Notes: a model not told the origin generated them from the sequence alone. 64,000 nt of DNA from Chimaeribacter californicus (GCF_002858675.1 NZ_PJZF01000002.1:248001-312000); one strand, 5' to 3'. Counted from the first letter of the stretch, positions 1 through 8,107 are shown. Translations and numbers: made by a program.

Positions 1-64
1 CGATGTCGCCGGTATCCGCAACCACGGTAGTCAGCTGGCGCAGGGCAGTCAGTTTATTGGTCAT
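1..64 (-). CDS. talB: Transaldolase, N-terminal fragment cut by the window edge
   Basis: The first 21 codons are present on the minus strand, reading MTNKLTALRQLTTVV and then ADTGDI, which is the characteristic start of enterobacterial transaldolase B (non-oxidative pentose phosphate pathway, cytoplasmic). The rest of the gene lies beyond position 1. The neighbours yaaJ and yaaA on the opposite strand reproduce the E. coli order thr-yaaA-yaaJ-talB, which supports the call. The catalytic Schiff-base lysine is outside the window. Confidence 0.9.
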   Translation of the reverse strand, partial: MTNKLTALRQLTTVVADTGDI

Positions 65-357
65 GTTGGCTTTTCTCATAGGATGGGTATTCATGGAGGC
101 CGGGCGGCCTTGCCGTTGCCTGATAATACCATGCAACAGAGGCCGCGCAAGGCACGATCTGGGCGAAAACCTCACCCATTCCTACACCTCGCCACCCGGC
201 AAAAATGGCACCGGAATTCAAGCAGATCCGGCCAATGGTTCTGACAGGCAGCGCCGTACGGTTCGTGGTAAAGTCGCGGTGAACGTCAGGTTTTTACCGA
301 TGCCACGTTAACACCATGGCCGGGTCGCGCATACGCCCGCCCGCAATGAGGGCCTTC
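65..357. other. talB/yaaJ divergent intergenic region
   Basis: About 290 bases between the divergent starts of talB and yaaJ. It must carry both promoters. I see no strong palindrome, no tRNA and no credible small ORF; an open frame running through it on the plus strand has no family resemblance. Confidence 0.5.
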
Positions 358-1782
358 ATGACAGAACTGATGGATTTTCTTAACGCCCTGCTCTGGGACT
401 CCATTCTTATTTATCTGCTGATCGGTGCCGGTCTCTATTTTACCTACCGCACCGGCGGCTTGCCGCTGCGCCACTTGCCGGAGATGTTCCGGGTGCTGAA
501 GCAGAGCCGTACGCGCCTGCCGGGCAGCCTCTCCGCCTGGCAGGCGTTGTGCCTGACGCTGGCCGCACGCGTCGGGGCAGGTAACCTCGCCGGGGTAGCC
601 GTGGCGATCAATACCGGCGGGCCGGGTGCCATTTTCTGGATGTGGGTAATGACCTGGCTGAGTATGATCACTGCGCTGGTGGAGAGCACGCTGGCCCAAC
701 TCTATAAAACCCGTGACAGCCGCGGCCAGCTGCGCGGTGGCCCTGCCTGCTATATGGAAAAAGGGCTGGGGATGCGCTGGCTGGGGGTGGTTTTCGCGCT
801 GCTGCTGATTTTTGCTTTTGGTTTCGCGTTTAACACCGTGCAGGCGGGCGCGGTGGCGGCAGCGAACCGTTATGCCCTGCACTGCCCTCCCCTGCTGCTG
901 GCGCTGGGCCTGTTGCTGCCCGGCGGCCTGGTGCTGTCGGGCGGGTTGCCGCGCATTGCCCGCTGCTGTGCCCTGCTGGTGCCGCTGATTCTGTTGCTCT
1001 ACCTGGCCCTGACCCTCTGGGCAATGGCGACCCATCTTTCTGCCTTGCCGCAGGTGTTCCTCGCCGTTTTCCGTGGCGCGTTCGGTACCGAGCAAGCCGC
1101 AGCGGGGGCCATGGGTTACGGCATCTCCCAGGCGATGACCCAGGGTGCCCAGCGCGGGATGTTCTCTAATGAGGCGGGGCTCGGCACCGCGCCCAATGCA
1201 GCGGCTTCTGCCCAGCCGGTGCCGTCGCACCCGGTTTCCCAGGGGTATATGCAGATGCTCGGCGTGGTAGTGGACACCCTGATGATCTCCAGTGCCACGG
1301 CCATGATTATGCTGCTGGCCGGTTCCCCGGGGCGTGACCACCCGGCACACGGCATCACCCTGACGGCAGAGGCTTTTGCGGCGTTTTCCGGGCTGTGGGG
1401 CGCCCCGGTGGTGACGCTGGTGGTCTTCCTGTTTGCCTTTACCGCCATGCTCGCCAACTACGCGTATACCGAAAATAACCTGCTGTTTTTGACCCGCCAG
1501 CGCCCGGCAGGCCTGGTTCTGTTGCGCGCGCTGGTGCTGCTGGCGGCTGCGGCGGGCATTATGTGGGATGCCGGGTGGATCTACCCGCTGGCGACCATCG
1601 CCACGGCGCTGATGACCCTCACCAACCTCACCGCATTGCTGCTGCTCTCCGGGGTGGCGTTCACGGTTATCAAAGATTATCACCGCCAGCGCCAGATTGG
1701 CCGGGAGCCGGTATTTAATGCCGCCCACTTCCCGGCCCTGCGCAAACAGCTCACGCCCGGCATCTGGGAGCGCGAAGGCTGA
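358..1782 (+). CDS. yaaJ: Sodium:alanine/glycine symporter, AGCS family (YaaJ)
   Basis: Predicted inner-membrane Na+-coupled amino-acid importer of 474 residues with about 10-11 hydrophobic segments. Family signatures are clear near the N-terminus, such as AARVGAGNLAGVAVAI followed by TGGPGAIFWMW, and the mid-protein segment SNEAGLGTAPNAAA. The frame is open from 316, but the ATG at 358 is chosen because it has a GAGGG ribosome site just upstream and because MTELMDFLNALLW aligns residue for residue with the E. coli YaaJ start. It is followed 84 bases later by yaaA on the same strand, the E. coli arrangement. Alanine or glycine is the family's usual substrate; the actual substrate is inferred. 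Confidence 0.9.
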   Translation: MTELMDFLNALLWDSILIYLLIGAGLYFTYRTGGLPLRHLPEMFRVLKQSRTRLPGSLSAWQALCLTLAARVGAGNLAGVAVAINTGGPGAIFWMWVMTWLSMITALVESTLAQLYKTRDSRGQLRGGPACYMEKGLGMRWLGVVFALLLIFAFGFAFNTVQAGAVAAANRYALHCPPLLLALGLLLPGGLVLSGGLPRIARCCALLVPLILLLYLALTLWAMATHLSALPQVFLAVFRGAFGTEQAAAGAMGYGISQAMTQGAQRGMFSNEAGLGTAPNAAASAQPVPSHPVSQGYMQMLGVVVDTLMISSATAMIMLLAGSPGRDHPAHGITLTAEAFAAFSGLWGAPVVTLVVFLFAFTAMLANYAYTENNLLFLTRQRPAGLVLLRALVLLAAAAGIMWDAGWIYPLATIATALMTLTNLTALLLLSGVAFTVIKDYHRQRQIGREPVFNAAHFPALRKQLTPGIWEREG

Positions 1783-1866
1783 CATGGCGCGCCCTATCAA
1801 ACTCATCGCCCCTTTTTACGCAGGCATTTGGTAAAGTAGCGCCCGGAAAACAGAGGATCGCCCGTT

Positions 1867-2649
1867 ATGTTGATGATTATTTCACCCGCCAAAACGCTGG
1901 ATTATGAAAGCCCGCTGGCGACAACCCGTTATACCCAGCCGGCGCTGCTGGACCACAGCCAGATGTTGATCGAACGCTGCCGGGCGCTCACCCCAGCGCA
2001 GATTGCCAGCCTGATGAGCATCAGTGACAAGCTGGCTGACCTCAACGCCGGCCGTTTCCAGAACTGGACGCCGGCCTTCACGCCGGACAATGCCCGTCAG
2101 GCACTGCTGGCGTTTAAAGGCGATGTCTATACCGGGCTGGAAGCACACACCTTCAGCGAACAGGAGTTCGACTTTGCCCAGCAGCATCTGCGGATGCTTT
2201 CCGGCCTGTATGGGCTGCTGCGCCCGCTGGATCTGATGCAACCTTACCGGCTGGAGATGGGCACGAAATTGGATAACCCGCGCGGCAAAGATCTCTACGC
2301 CTTCTGGGGGGAGATCATCACACAGTCGCTGAACTCAGCGGTTGCTGCACAAGGGGATAATGTGGTGGTGAACCTGGCGTCGGATGAGTATTTCCGGGCA
2401 GTGAAAACGAAAAATTTGCAGGCGGACATCGTGAAGCCGGTGTTTTTGGATGAGAAAAACGGCAGTTATAAAGTGATCAGCTTCTATGCCAAAAAGGCGC
2501 GCGGGCTGATGAGCCGCTTTATTATCACCCGGCAGCTGACGCAACCAGAACAGATCAAAGCGTTTGATCTGGAAGGCTATCGCTTTGATGAGGCGCGCTC
2601 GCAGGGCAATGAATACGTGTTTACCCGCGCCCAGCAGGATGCGAAATAG
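1867..2649 (+). CDS. yaaA: Peroxide stress resistance protein YaaA (DUF328/UPF0246)
   Basis: 260-residue cytoplasmic protein starting [19 protein letters not shown], the diagnostic N-terminus of the YaaA family. In E. coli it is OxyR-induced and limits intracellular free iron during peroxide stress. Length matches the family (about 258). The conserved features ASDEYFRAV and the C-terminal [13 protein letters not shown] segment are intact. The last 21 bases, including the stop codon, are tandemly duplicated immediately downstream (2650-2670), so a readthrough ribosome would meet a second in-frame copy of the C-terminus. Confidence 0.95.
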   Translation: MLMIISPAKTLDYESPLATTRYTQPALLDHSQMLIERCRALTPAQIASLMSISDKLADLNAGRFQNWTPAFTPDNARQALLAFKGDVYTGLEAHTFSEQEFDFAQQHLRMLSGLYGLLRPLDLMQPYRLEMGTKLDNPRGKDLYAFWGEIITQSLNSAVAAQGDNVVVNLASDEYFRAVKTKNLQADIVKPVFLDEKNGSYKVISFYAKKARGLMSRFIITRQLTQPEQIKAFDLEGYRFDEARSQGNEYVFTRAQQDAK

Positions 2650-2670
2650 GCCCAGCAGGATGTGAAATAG
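2629..2670 (+). repeat. 21-bp tandem duplication of the yaaA 3' end
   Basis: Bases 2629-2649 (begins GCCCAGCAGGATG, ends at the yaaA stop GAAATAG) are repeated head-to-tail at 2650-2670 with one C-to-T difference. The unit is a multiple of three, so both copies stay in frame around the TAG. It looks like a recent slippage or duplication event and is probably neutral. Confidence 0.9.
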
Positions 2671-2677
2671 AGAGAAA

Positions 2678-2702
2678 GAAAAAGCCGGGCAGATGCCCGG
2701 CT
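2678..2702 (-). terminator. Rho-independent terminator of the chitinase gene
   Basis: Stem AGCCGGGC / GCCCGGCT with loop AGAT. On the minus strand it is followed by TTTTTCTTTC, so it terminates the chitinase transcript; no T-run follows on the plus strand. Confidence 0.8.
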
Positions 2703-2728
2703 GAAGATGTACGCATAAAAGTATGCAC

Positions 2729-4837
2729 TTAGTAGGTGCCTTTCGCCACCCATGGAAGGCCGGAACCGGTGCCTCGCGCGGTGCCCGGTTCATCACCCTG
2801 GGTCCACCAGGAGGCCTGGTAGTTGGTGCCTTTCCAACTGACGGTTTCCCCACCGCTGTAAGCCTTGGTTTTTTCCCACAGGGCATAAGGGGCGGCCCCG
2901 GCCGGGGTTTCCGGTTCGGCGGGGGTTTCCGGTTCGGCAGGGGTTTCCGGTTCGGCCGGCGTGACCGGGGTTTCTTCCTCTTCTTCGGTTTCTTCTTCCT
3001 CAAACCCGGCAGCGACCACCGTCAGGACAAAGGTCTCCAGCGTTGAGCTGGCGTTTTTGCTGTCGGTCACTTCCAGAGAGAAGGTGAAGCTCGCCTTATC
3101 CACCACGTTCGGTACGGTGAATTCCAGCGTCGAAGCGGTTTTGTCCGCCACGGCGACCGCGGCCGGAACCGTCCACAGGTAGGTGATCTCATCATCATCC
3201 GGATCGTGGGAACCCGCCCCGCTCAGGCGCACTCTCGAGCCACCTTCCACCTGAAGATCAATCGCCGCCACCGGTGCACGGTTCTCAGCGCCGGTTTCCT
3301 CTTCGTCCTGCTCTGGCTCATCCGGCACGGTGCCGCTGACGTTGATGCCCTCGAAATAGAACGGGGACATATCGATCACTTTTTTACTGATGCTGCACCC
3401 CAAACCTTCACGCGCAGCGTTGACCAGCACGCCGTTATCCTGGTCGATAGTCCAGGTAAACAGCGCGCCCAGCCCTTTTTTGGTCACGTATTCGCCCTTG
3501 GCTTTCACCGAGCGCGGCGTTTCGCACGACATAAAGAGTTTGGTTTTTTTGTTATACAGGTAATCGGCATTCGCCACCTGATCGGTATACACATCAAAAC
3601 CGTTGCGGCCACGCTGGTTTTCCAGATCGATATAGTTATAGATCAGGTCATACCATTCGGTGGTGCCGCTCTCAAACGATCCGGTGGTGGTTTTGCCTTC
3701 CTCGGGTTTATAGCTGCCTTTCAGCGGGGAGAAGCTATCAATCTGGGCGTTCTGCCCATTGCGGGTATAGGCTGCATACCCGACATTGATACGGTCACTT
3801 GGGAAACCTTCGGCAATCAGGTAATCGACGATGGTGTCGACTCCCAGTTCACCCTTTTTCAACGCATGCAAATTGGTATGGTGAGCCAGCGTCTCTGCCC
3901 ATGGCGTACCGAAAAAGTCATAGGTCATGACGTTGATGGAGTAGAGCCCGGCATTCAGCAAAGCTTTGACATTAGAATGGCCAAGAACGCTGACCACCGC
4001 AGAACTGGCGATACTGATTTTCACATCAGAACGATTGATGGCGGCGAACTCTTTTTTCAGCTCCGCAATCAGTAAGGCGTAATTTGGGCCATCTTCCGGG
4101 CCGTGTGGGTTACCGTTCCCCGCATTGTTCGGATACTCCCAGTCAATATCCACTTCGCTGAACATCGGGAAACGTTTAAACAGGCTGGCAGTGCTTTTGG
4201 CAAAGGTGCTGCGCCCCGCCGCAGTTTTCGACATATTGTGAAAACCATTACTCAACGTCCAGCCGCCGATGCTCAGGGAAAGCACCAGGGTATGCCCCTG
4301 TGCCTTGGCTTTTTTCTGCAGATCGCGTAACCCGCCTACTACCCCTTTAGCATTGGCCTGAGTCAATGAGGTCAAAGACAGCTCCACCCAGCCCGGATTA
4401 TCCAGCCCGCAGTTGGTCGATGACGCAAAATCACCCCATGGATCAAGGAAAGCGACTTCATTCTCTTTTTTATTGGCTTGCTGCGCCGCATTAGCCACAG
4501 TTTGTCGCTTTTCACCCTGGTCACCAACAATACCGATAAACCCTAAAATAATTTTGTCATAGGCAGTGGGGGAAACATTCGCTAAGTCATACCCACGGCC
4601 ACGCGCTGCAATCCCTGTGGATCCTCCACTCTGTAACCGGCCGTCATACTGTGACCAATCCGTATAATAACCGAATACTTTAGGTTTATTCGTCGTATTA
4701 TATTTATTGTAAACGGGTTTAGTAACCCTGGCTGAGGTGGTGCTGTATTTAATCGTTTCGGTTGCCGGGTCAAAACCATCCATCTTATAGGACTGATCTG
4801 TCAGATCATCAGACTGAATAAGTTTACTTGTCGCCAT
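2729..4837 (-). CDS. GH18 chitinase with PKD domain and C-terminal chitin-binding module, no signal peptide
   Basis: 702 residues. Order seen: polar N-terminal extension (about 1-50, no signal peptide), GH18 barrel (about 52-460) with VFGYYTDW, SLSIGGWTLS, the active-site segment VDIDWEYP (D230, D232, E234) and MTYDFFG, then a PKD-type beta domain (about 524-612), an acidic linker with three PAEPET units, and a CBM5/12-type module (last 50 residues) with aromatic chitin-binding residues YQASWWTQG. It should hydrolyse chitin outside the cell. The first Asp of the usual DxxDxDxE motif is Ser (S227) here. Start ATG at 4837 has AAGG seven bases upstream. It faces a muramidase/holin pair, suggesting holin-dependent export. 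Terminated by the hairpin at 2678-2702. Confidence 0.93.
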   Translation of the reverse strand: MATSKLIQSDDLTDQSYKMDGFDPATETIKYSTTSARVTKPVYNKYNTTNKPKVFGYYTDWSQYDGRLQSGGSTGIAARGRGYDLANVSPTAYDKIILGFIGIVGDQGEKRQTVANAAQQANKKENEVAFLDPWGDFASSTNCGLDNPGWVELSLTSLTQANAKGVVGGLRDLQKKAKAQGHTLVLSLSIGGWTLSNGFHNMSKTAAGRSTFAKSTASLFKRFPMFSEVDIDWEYPNNAGNGNPHGPEDGPNYALLIAELKKEFAAINRSDVKISIASSAVVSVLGHSNVKALLNAGLYSINVMTYDFFGTPWAETLAHHTNLHALKKGELGVDTIVDYLIAEGFPSDRINVGYAAYTRNGQNAQIDSFSPLKGSYKPEEGKTTTGSFESGTTEWYDLIYNYIDLENQRGRNGFDVYTDQVANADYLYNKKTKLFMSCETPRSVKAKGEYVTKKGLGALFTWTIDQDNGVLVNAAREGLGCSISKKVIDMSPFYFEGINVSGTVPDEPEQDEEETGAENRAPVAAIDLQVEGGSRVRLSGAGSHDPDDDEITYLWTVPAAVAVADKTASTLEFTVPNVVDKASFTFSLEVTDSKNASSTLETFVLTVVAAGFEEEETEEEEETPVTPAEPETPAEPETPAEPETPAGAAPYALWEKTKAYSGGETVSWKGTNYQASWWTQGDEPGTARGTGSGLPWVAKGTY
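2904..2957 (-). repeat. Three 18-bp tandem repeats encoding PAEPET linker units
   Basis: Three near-identical 18-bp units (core GGGTTTCCGGTTCGGC on the plus strand) encode (PAEPET)x3 in the chitinase linker between PKD and chitin-binding domains. It is in frame and likely length-variable by slippage. Confidence 0.85.
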
Positions 4838-5339
4838 TTTATTTACCTTATGTAGTGTGAGAAAACATCAAACAGCATTGCGCTGTGGACGTTATTTTTC
4901 GCTCTGCGCGCCACGAAAACAAATCACACCACATCAAATTTATTATGTGAACAATCACTCACCCAGATAATAAAGTTTCCCACATGTATTGAGAAAACAA
5001 AAATCCGCTCACCATCATTGCCAGACCGCATTTCCCCGACATCATTTACCTATCAGCCCCGAAGGAAACATTAATTTTCCTGTTCTTAGGCTGACATATT
5101 ATGTTACGCCCAAAAACATAATTATCGCGATAAATCGGGCTAAAAAAATATAATTTGAGTAAAACTCAAAAGGGTTTTTAGTAAAACTTAAAAAGGGTGG
5201 TTTTTATTGAAGTGCTCCACAGAATAAAATAAACGACAATGTTTTACCCCTCTCAGAACTAGATTATTGTGCAAACGCAATTACGCTTTTAAAAGTCCAC
5301 CCGTTCCTGCAATGAACGTAACACATAAGAGAGCTTAAT
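4838..5339. promoter_or_regulatory. Divergent control region between chitinase and membrane regulator
   Basis: A 502-base AT-rich region with no credible ORF that must contain both promoters. The most structured part is 5154-5197. It has a perfect inverted repeat TTTGAGT-AAA-ACTCAAA at 5154-5170 and two direct copies of AGTAAAACT(C/T)AAAA followed by GGG, starting at 5158 and 5180, that is 22 bp or two helical turns apart. This is a plausible operator for the adjacent winged-helix regulator (inference). Confidence 0.55.
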
Positions 5340-5780
5340 ATGATGAGCAACTATCTTCTGAATAAGATGTGTATTTTCAATGAGAATGCTAAAGAACTGA
5401 AATTAGTAGACAGTGATGTCATTATAAAGCTCACGTCCATGCGGGCTCGCTGCCTCAGCTATATCATTGAACATGCCAATGAAGACGTGATTGAAAAATC
5501 CTCGCTTTCACAGGCGCTCTGGGGAAAACGCAGCCAATTTGCAAGTGATGCGAGTCTGACCCAAACGCTCTATTTAATCCGCAAAGATCTCAAAACCCTG
5601 GGGCTGGATGACTTTTTTATTACCGTTCCGCGCTCCGGCATCCGGGTCAATGACACGGTACAGATAGAGAAAATAGAAAAAGCGCCGGAAGTGGTTTATC
5701 ACCGGAAAGGCCTTTATCTGACCAGCGGTGCCCTGATTCTGTTTTTAATTGCGCTCGGCACCCTGTTCTTCCTGTATTAG
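5340..5780 (+). CDS. Tail-anchored winged-helix transcriptional regulator (ToxR/CadC-type DNA-binding domain)
   Basis: 146 residues. Residues about 20-105 resemble the OmpR/ToxR-type winged helix: an N-terminal beta segment, LTSMRARCLSYIIEHAN, the recognition region DASLTQTLYLIRKDLK, and the wing FITVPRSGIRVN. A single hydrophobic helix (about 125-146) ends the protein, leaving virtually no periplasmic part, unlike ToxR or CadC, which carry a large sensor domain. It should therefore sit in the inner membrane with the DNA-binding domain in the cytoplasm. It starts next to the divergent chitinase control region, and the muramidase begins 26 bases after its stop, so the two form an operon. Second ATG at 5343 is an alternative start. 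Regulation of chitinase and lysis genes is inferred from position. Confidence 0.75.
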   Translation: MMSNYLLNKMCIFNENAKELKLVDSDVIIKLTSMRARCLSYIIEHANEDVIEKSSLSQALWGKRSQFASDASLTQTLYLIRKDLKTLGLDDFFITVPRSGIRVNDTVQIEKIEKAPEVVYHRKGLYLTSGALILFLIALGTLFFLY

Positions 5781-5805
5781 ACGAATATGAACAAGGGGAA
5801 ACCTT

Positions 5806-6351
5806 ATGTTTACCAACCCTGTGATTAATAGCATCATAGAAAGAGAAGGACATTATGTTGATCACCCTCATGATAAGGGTGGCCCGACATGCTGGGGCAT
5901 CACTGAAGAGGTCGCCCGTAAGCATGGCTACATGGGGGATATGAAACACCTCTCTAAAGAAAAAGCCTATATGATTCTGGAGGATGACTACTGGCGGGCA
6001 CCGGGGTTTGACAAGGTGCATGACATAGCGCCGATCCTCGCGCTGGAGCTGTGTGACACAGGAACGAATATCGGGACAACTCTCCCGGTTAAATGGTTGC
6101 AGCGTTGGCTGAATGCATTTAACAACCAACAAAAATATTACCCCGATATTACGGTAGATGGCAGGTTAGGCTCAAAATCGTTCTCCGCGCTGACAAGCTT
6201 CCTTAAAAAAAGGGCCCCGCACGGTGAGAACGTGTTAATAACCTCAATGAATTGCAGTCAGGGAAATTACTACCTGGAATTGGTAGAGAAAAGGGAGAAG
6301 AATGAAGCGTTCATTTATGGCTGGATAAGCACACGGGTGGCATTGATCTAA
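5806..6351 (+). CDS. GH108-type muramidase (endolysin-like) with peptidoglycan-binding domain
   Basis: 181 residues. The N-terminus NSIIEREGHYVDHPHDKGG, then PTCWGITEEVARKHGY, matches the glycosyl hydrolase 108 / phage endolysin signature (EGGYvddPaDpGG-T-GIt); E14 would be the catalytic glutamate. The C-terminal part (about 95-160, with ITVDGRLGSKSFSAL) resembles the PG_binding_3 domain. No signal peptide, so access to peptidoglycan would need the adjacent holin. Strong ribosome site AGGGGA six bases before the ATG. The family includes phage endolysins and TtsA-like enzymes that act in protein export. No other phage genes surround it. Confidence 0.83.
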   Translation: MFTNPVINSIIEREGHYVDHPHDKGGPTCWGITEEVARKHGYMGDMKHLSKEKAYMILEDDYWRAPGFDKVHDIAPILALELCDTGTNIGTTLPVKWLQRWLNAFNNQQKYYPDITVDGRLGSKSFSALTSFLKKRAPHGENVLITSMNCSQGNYYLELVEKREKNEAFIYGWISTRVALI

Positions 6352-6356
6352 TTGTG

Positions 6357-6388
6357 ATAAAAAGGAGAACATCCTGTTCTCCTTTTTA
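6357..6388. terminator. Bidirectional terminator between muramidase and holin genes
   Basis: Hairpin AAAAGGAGAAC-ATCCT-GTTCTCCTTTT, A/T-flanked on both sides, placed between the convergent muramidase and holin-like genes. Confidence 0.85.
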
Positions 6389-6408
6389 GCCATTTTTTAC
6401 TGCTTCTC

Positions 6409-6741
6409 TTATTTACTCATTACCGCATTGCCGCCGATGATGTTTTTAATGCGTTCCCCTGCCGCGGTTAACAGCGTACCGGAAAATGCCCCGCCCAGCC
6501 CCGCCATCATGATAATCATATGTGAGCTTAACCCGCGTTCCAACCCCAGCACACTCAGAATAAAGCCGCTAAAGCAGGAGACAACCACCTGGGCAATACA
6601 GCGACGCACCAGATTTTCCTTGGATAAGCCATCTTTTTGCAGCAGGACGCGGATAATACCGCCCCAGGATGCCATAATAAGAATGACCAGCAGTAATTCA
6701 AATTCCATAAAAGCAAAGTTCTCGACCATGGTCGTGTTCAT
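6409..6741 (-). CDS. Small holin-like membrane protein (LydA/holin superfamily III-like)
   Basis: 110 residues with three predicted membrane helices: about 9-30 (FAFMEFELLLVILIMASWGG), 47-65 (IAQVVVSCFSGFILSVLG) and 72-92 (HMIIMMAGLGGAFSGTLL), separated by a basic loop and ending in a charged tail. Size, topology and the AGLGGAFSGTLL helix resemble LydA-type phage holins. Ribosome site GAGGT seven bases upstream of ATG 6741. It is convergent with the GH108 muramidase and downstream of the LysR gene on the same strand. Likely role: forms inner-membrane lesions that let the muramidase (and the signal-less chitinase) out. No spanin genes are visible. Confidence 0.75.
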   Translation of the reverse strand: MNTTMVENFAFMEFELLLVILIMASWGGIIRVLLQKDGLSKENLVRRCIAQVVVSCFSGFILSVLGLERGLSSHMIIMMAGLGGAFSGTLLTAAGERIKNIIGGNAVMSK

Positions 6742-6977
6742 GATATATACCTCGTTGAGTCATTAAAAGGGAGTTGTTTTGCTGGAAACGATTCTAGGCC
6801 CCCGCCTCTGCGGCAGCAAATCATTCAGGCTCTCGTTTTATATATGACACCTGGCTGAAAATAATTATATGTTAGACCTCCCTCAAGCGAACATGTGATT
6901 AACCTGCGAAGTCATTACTCTCGTATTTTTTAACAAAAGGGTAAAAGAGGAATGTTTAACGGCAACTTAAATCAATA

Positions 6978-7910
6978 TTAAATGGCTTTTAATTTTGAAA
7001 GCAGGGTTTCAATCGTTGAATGGTAAGCAGAATTAACATAATGATTAGCGTAAACATTAACTGGGTAAGGCTCTAATTCCGGAGGAAGTGTCAGTATTGC
7101 CAACTTCTTTTTTTCTTTTTCTATCAAAAAGTGGGCAATAACCTCAGGAACAATCGCAATCATATCACTCTTTTCAATAGCATTGATAATACCGTTAAAG
7201 CTGTTGGAACGATAAGTAATTTTGCGCTTTCCCCGGAACTCATGGTTAATATGCATAAGGCTGCCTAATAAAGTGGTGTCCATATCGGAGATTTCCCCAT
7301 TCAGGCCTGCATGTGGCAGTGCATAATAGTTTGCCAGCGTCATGGCGTGATTCGCTGCCAACAGGTGATCTGACCGGCAAATGGCAACAAACTTTTGCAG
7401 GCTATTTATTTTTTCCGATACTATTGACTCATGAACCAGTGGCAAAAATGTTAATGCCAGGTCACTTTTATTTTGCAGAAGGCTATCGGTTAATTCAAAC
7501 TCATCCTGATTAATCAGGGTATAAAAAACGATATTATTTATCTGTAAATATCCCTGATCAATTAATTGAGAGATGTAATAGGTCTCAGTAAAATCTGATC
7601 CGGTTATCCGCAAAAATTCTAAATGATTCTCCTCCTTTTGATAGACTTCAATTATATTATCAACTATATCAATAGCCTGCCTGAATGACCGGTTAATTTC
7701 CAGGGCAGAGGGTGTAGGCTTAAGACCGGTGCCGGTCCTAATGAACAACTCCTGACCAAAATGCTTTTGCAGGCGACTCAGAGAAAGGCTGACGGCGGAA
7801 GTGGAAAGGTTCAAACGCTTTGCGGCTTTAGACGCGCTCCCTGCGGCAATGACCTCATCCATAATTCGGATAAGGTTGTAGTCGAATAACGGGGAACGTC
7901 TTTCTTTCAT
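6978..7910 (-). CDS. LysR-family transcriptional regulator at the chitinase/holin locus
   Basis: 310 residues with an N-terminal winged HTH (about 8-67; SASKAAKRLNLSTSAVSLSL then SRLQKHFGQELF) and a C-terminal effector-binding domain. AT-rich codon use like the neighbouring muramidase and unlike thrC. It is upstream of the holin-like gene on the same strand with a 236-base gap, and separated from thrC by the thr terminator. LysR proteins control chitinases in Serratia (ChiR) and Tc toxin/holin clusters in Yersinia (TcaR), so a role in switching on this locus is likely but inferred. Confidence 0.85.
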   Translation of the reverse strand: MKERRSPLFDYNLIRIMDEVIAAGSASKAAKRLNLSTSAVSLSLSRLQKHFGQELFIRTGTGLKPTPSALEINRSFRQAIDIVDNIIEVYQKEENHLEFLRITGSDFTETYYISQLIDQGYLQINNIVFYTLINQDEFELTDSLLQNKSDLALTFLPLVHESIVSEKINSLQKFVAICRSDHLLAANHAMTLANYYALPHAGLNGEISDMDTTLLGSLMHINHEFRGKRKITYRSNSFNGIINAIEKSDMIAIVPEVIAHFLIEKEKKKLAILTLPPELEPYPVNVYANHYVNSAYHSTIETLLSKLKAI

Positions 7911-8054
7911 TGCTGCCTCATGAGCGTTTTAGGCACGTTATCACTTTAGATATCGCTACATCCCTCTCCGGGTAAAATAACTTAGCCTAACTCACCTAAA
8001 AAGATTTAAAGTTACGAAGTTTGTGGCAGGCAAAAGTTGGTTAATTTTTATGTA

Positions 8055-8088
8055 TAAAAAAAGGCCATTAAAAAATGGCCTTTTTCTG
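8055..8088 (-). terminator. Threonine operon terminator
   Basis: Hairpin AAAGGCCATT-AAAAA-ATGGCCTTT flanked by A and T runs, 20-50 bases beyond the thrC stop. Confidence 0.85.
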
Positions 8089-8107
8089 AAAAGAGAGAGG
8101 GGAAATT

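Noticed and set aside
286..1806. 506-codon open frame antisense to yaaJ
   Set aside because: It is rich in Gln, Arg, His and Gly, the usual composition of a shadow frame opposite a GC-rich gene; the plus strand is a clear AGCS transporter.
2904..2957. 18-bp repeats as a possible CRISPR or VNTR element
   Set aside because: There are no spacers; they are in-frame linker repeats of the chitinase.
3206..4075. 289-codon open frame antisense to the chitinase
   Set aside because: No domain or ribosome site; the opposite strand encodes the conserved GH18 barrel.
5806..6741. Prophage remnant based on endolysin and holin genes
   Set aside because: No integrase, capsid, tail or replication gene nearby and both genes look intact beside a chitinase; a recruited secretion module fits better, though distant phage origin is likely.
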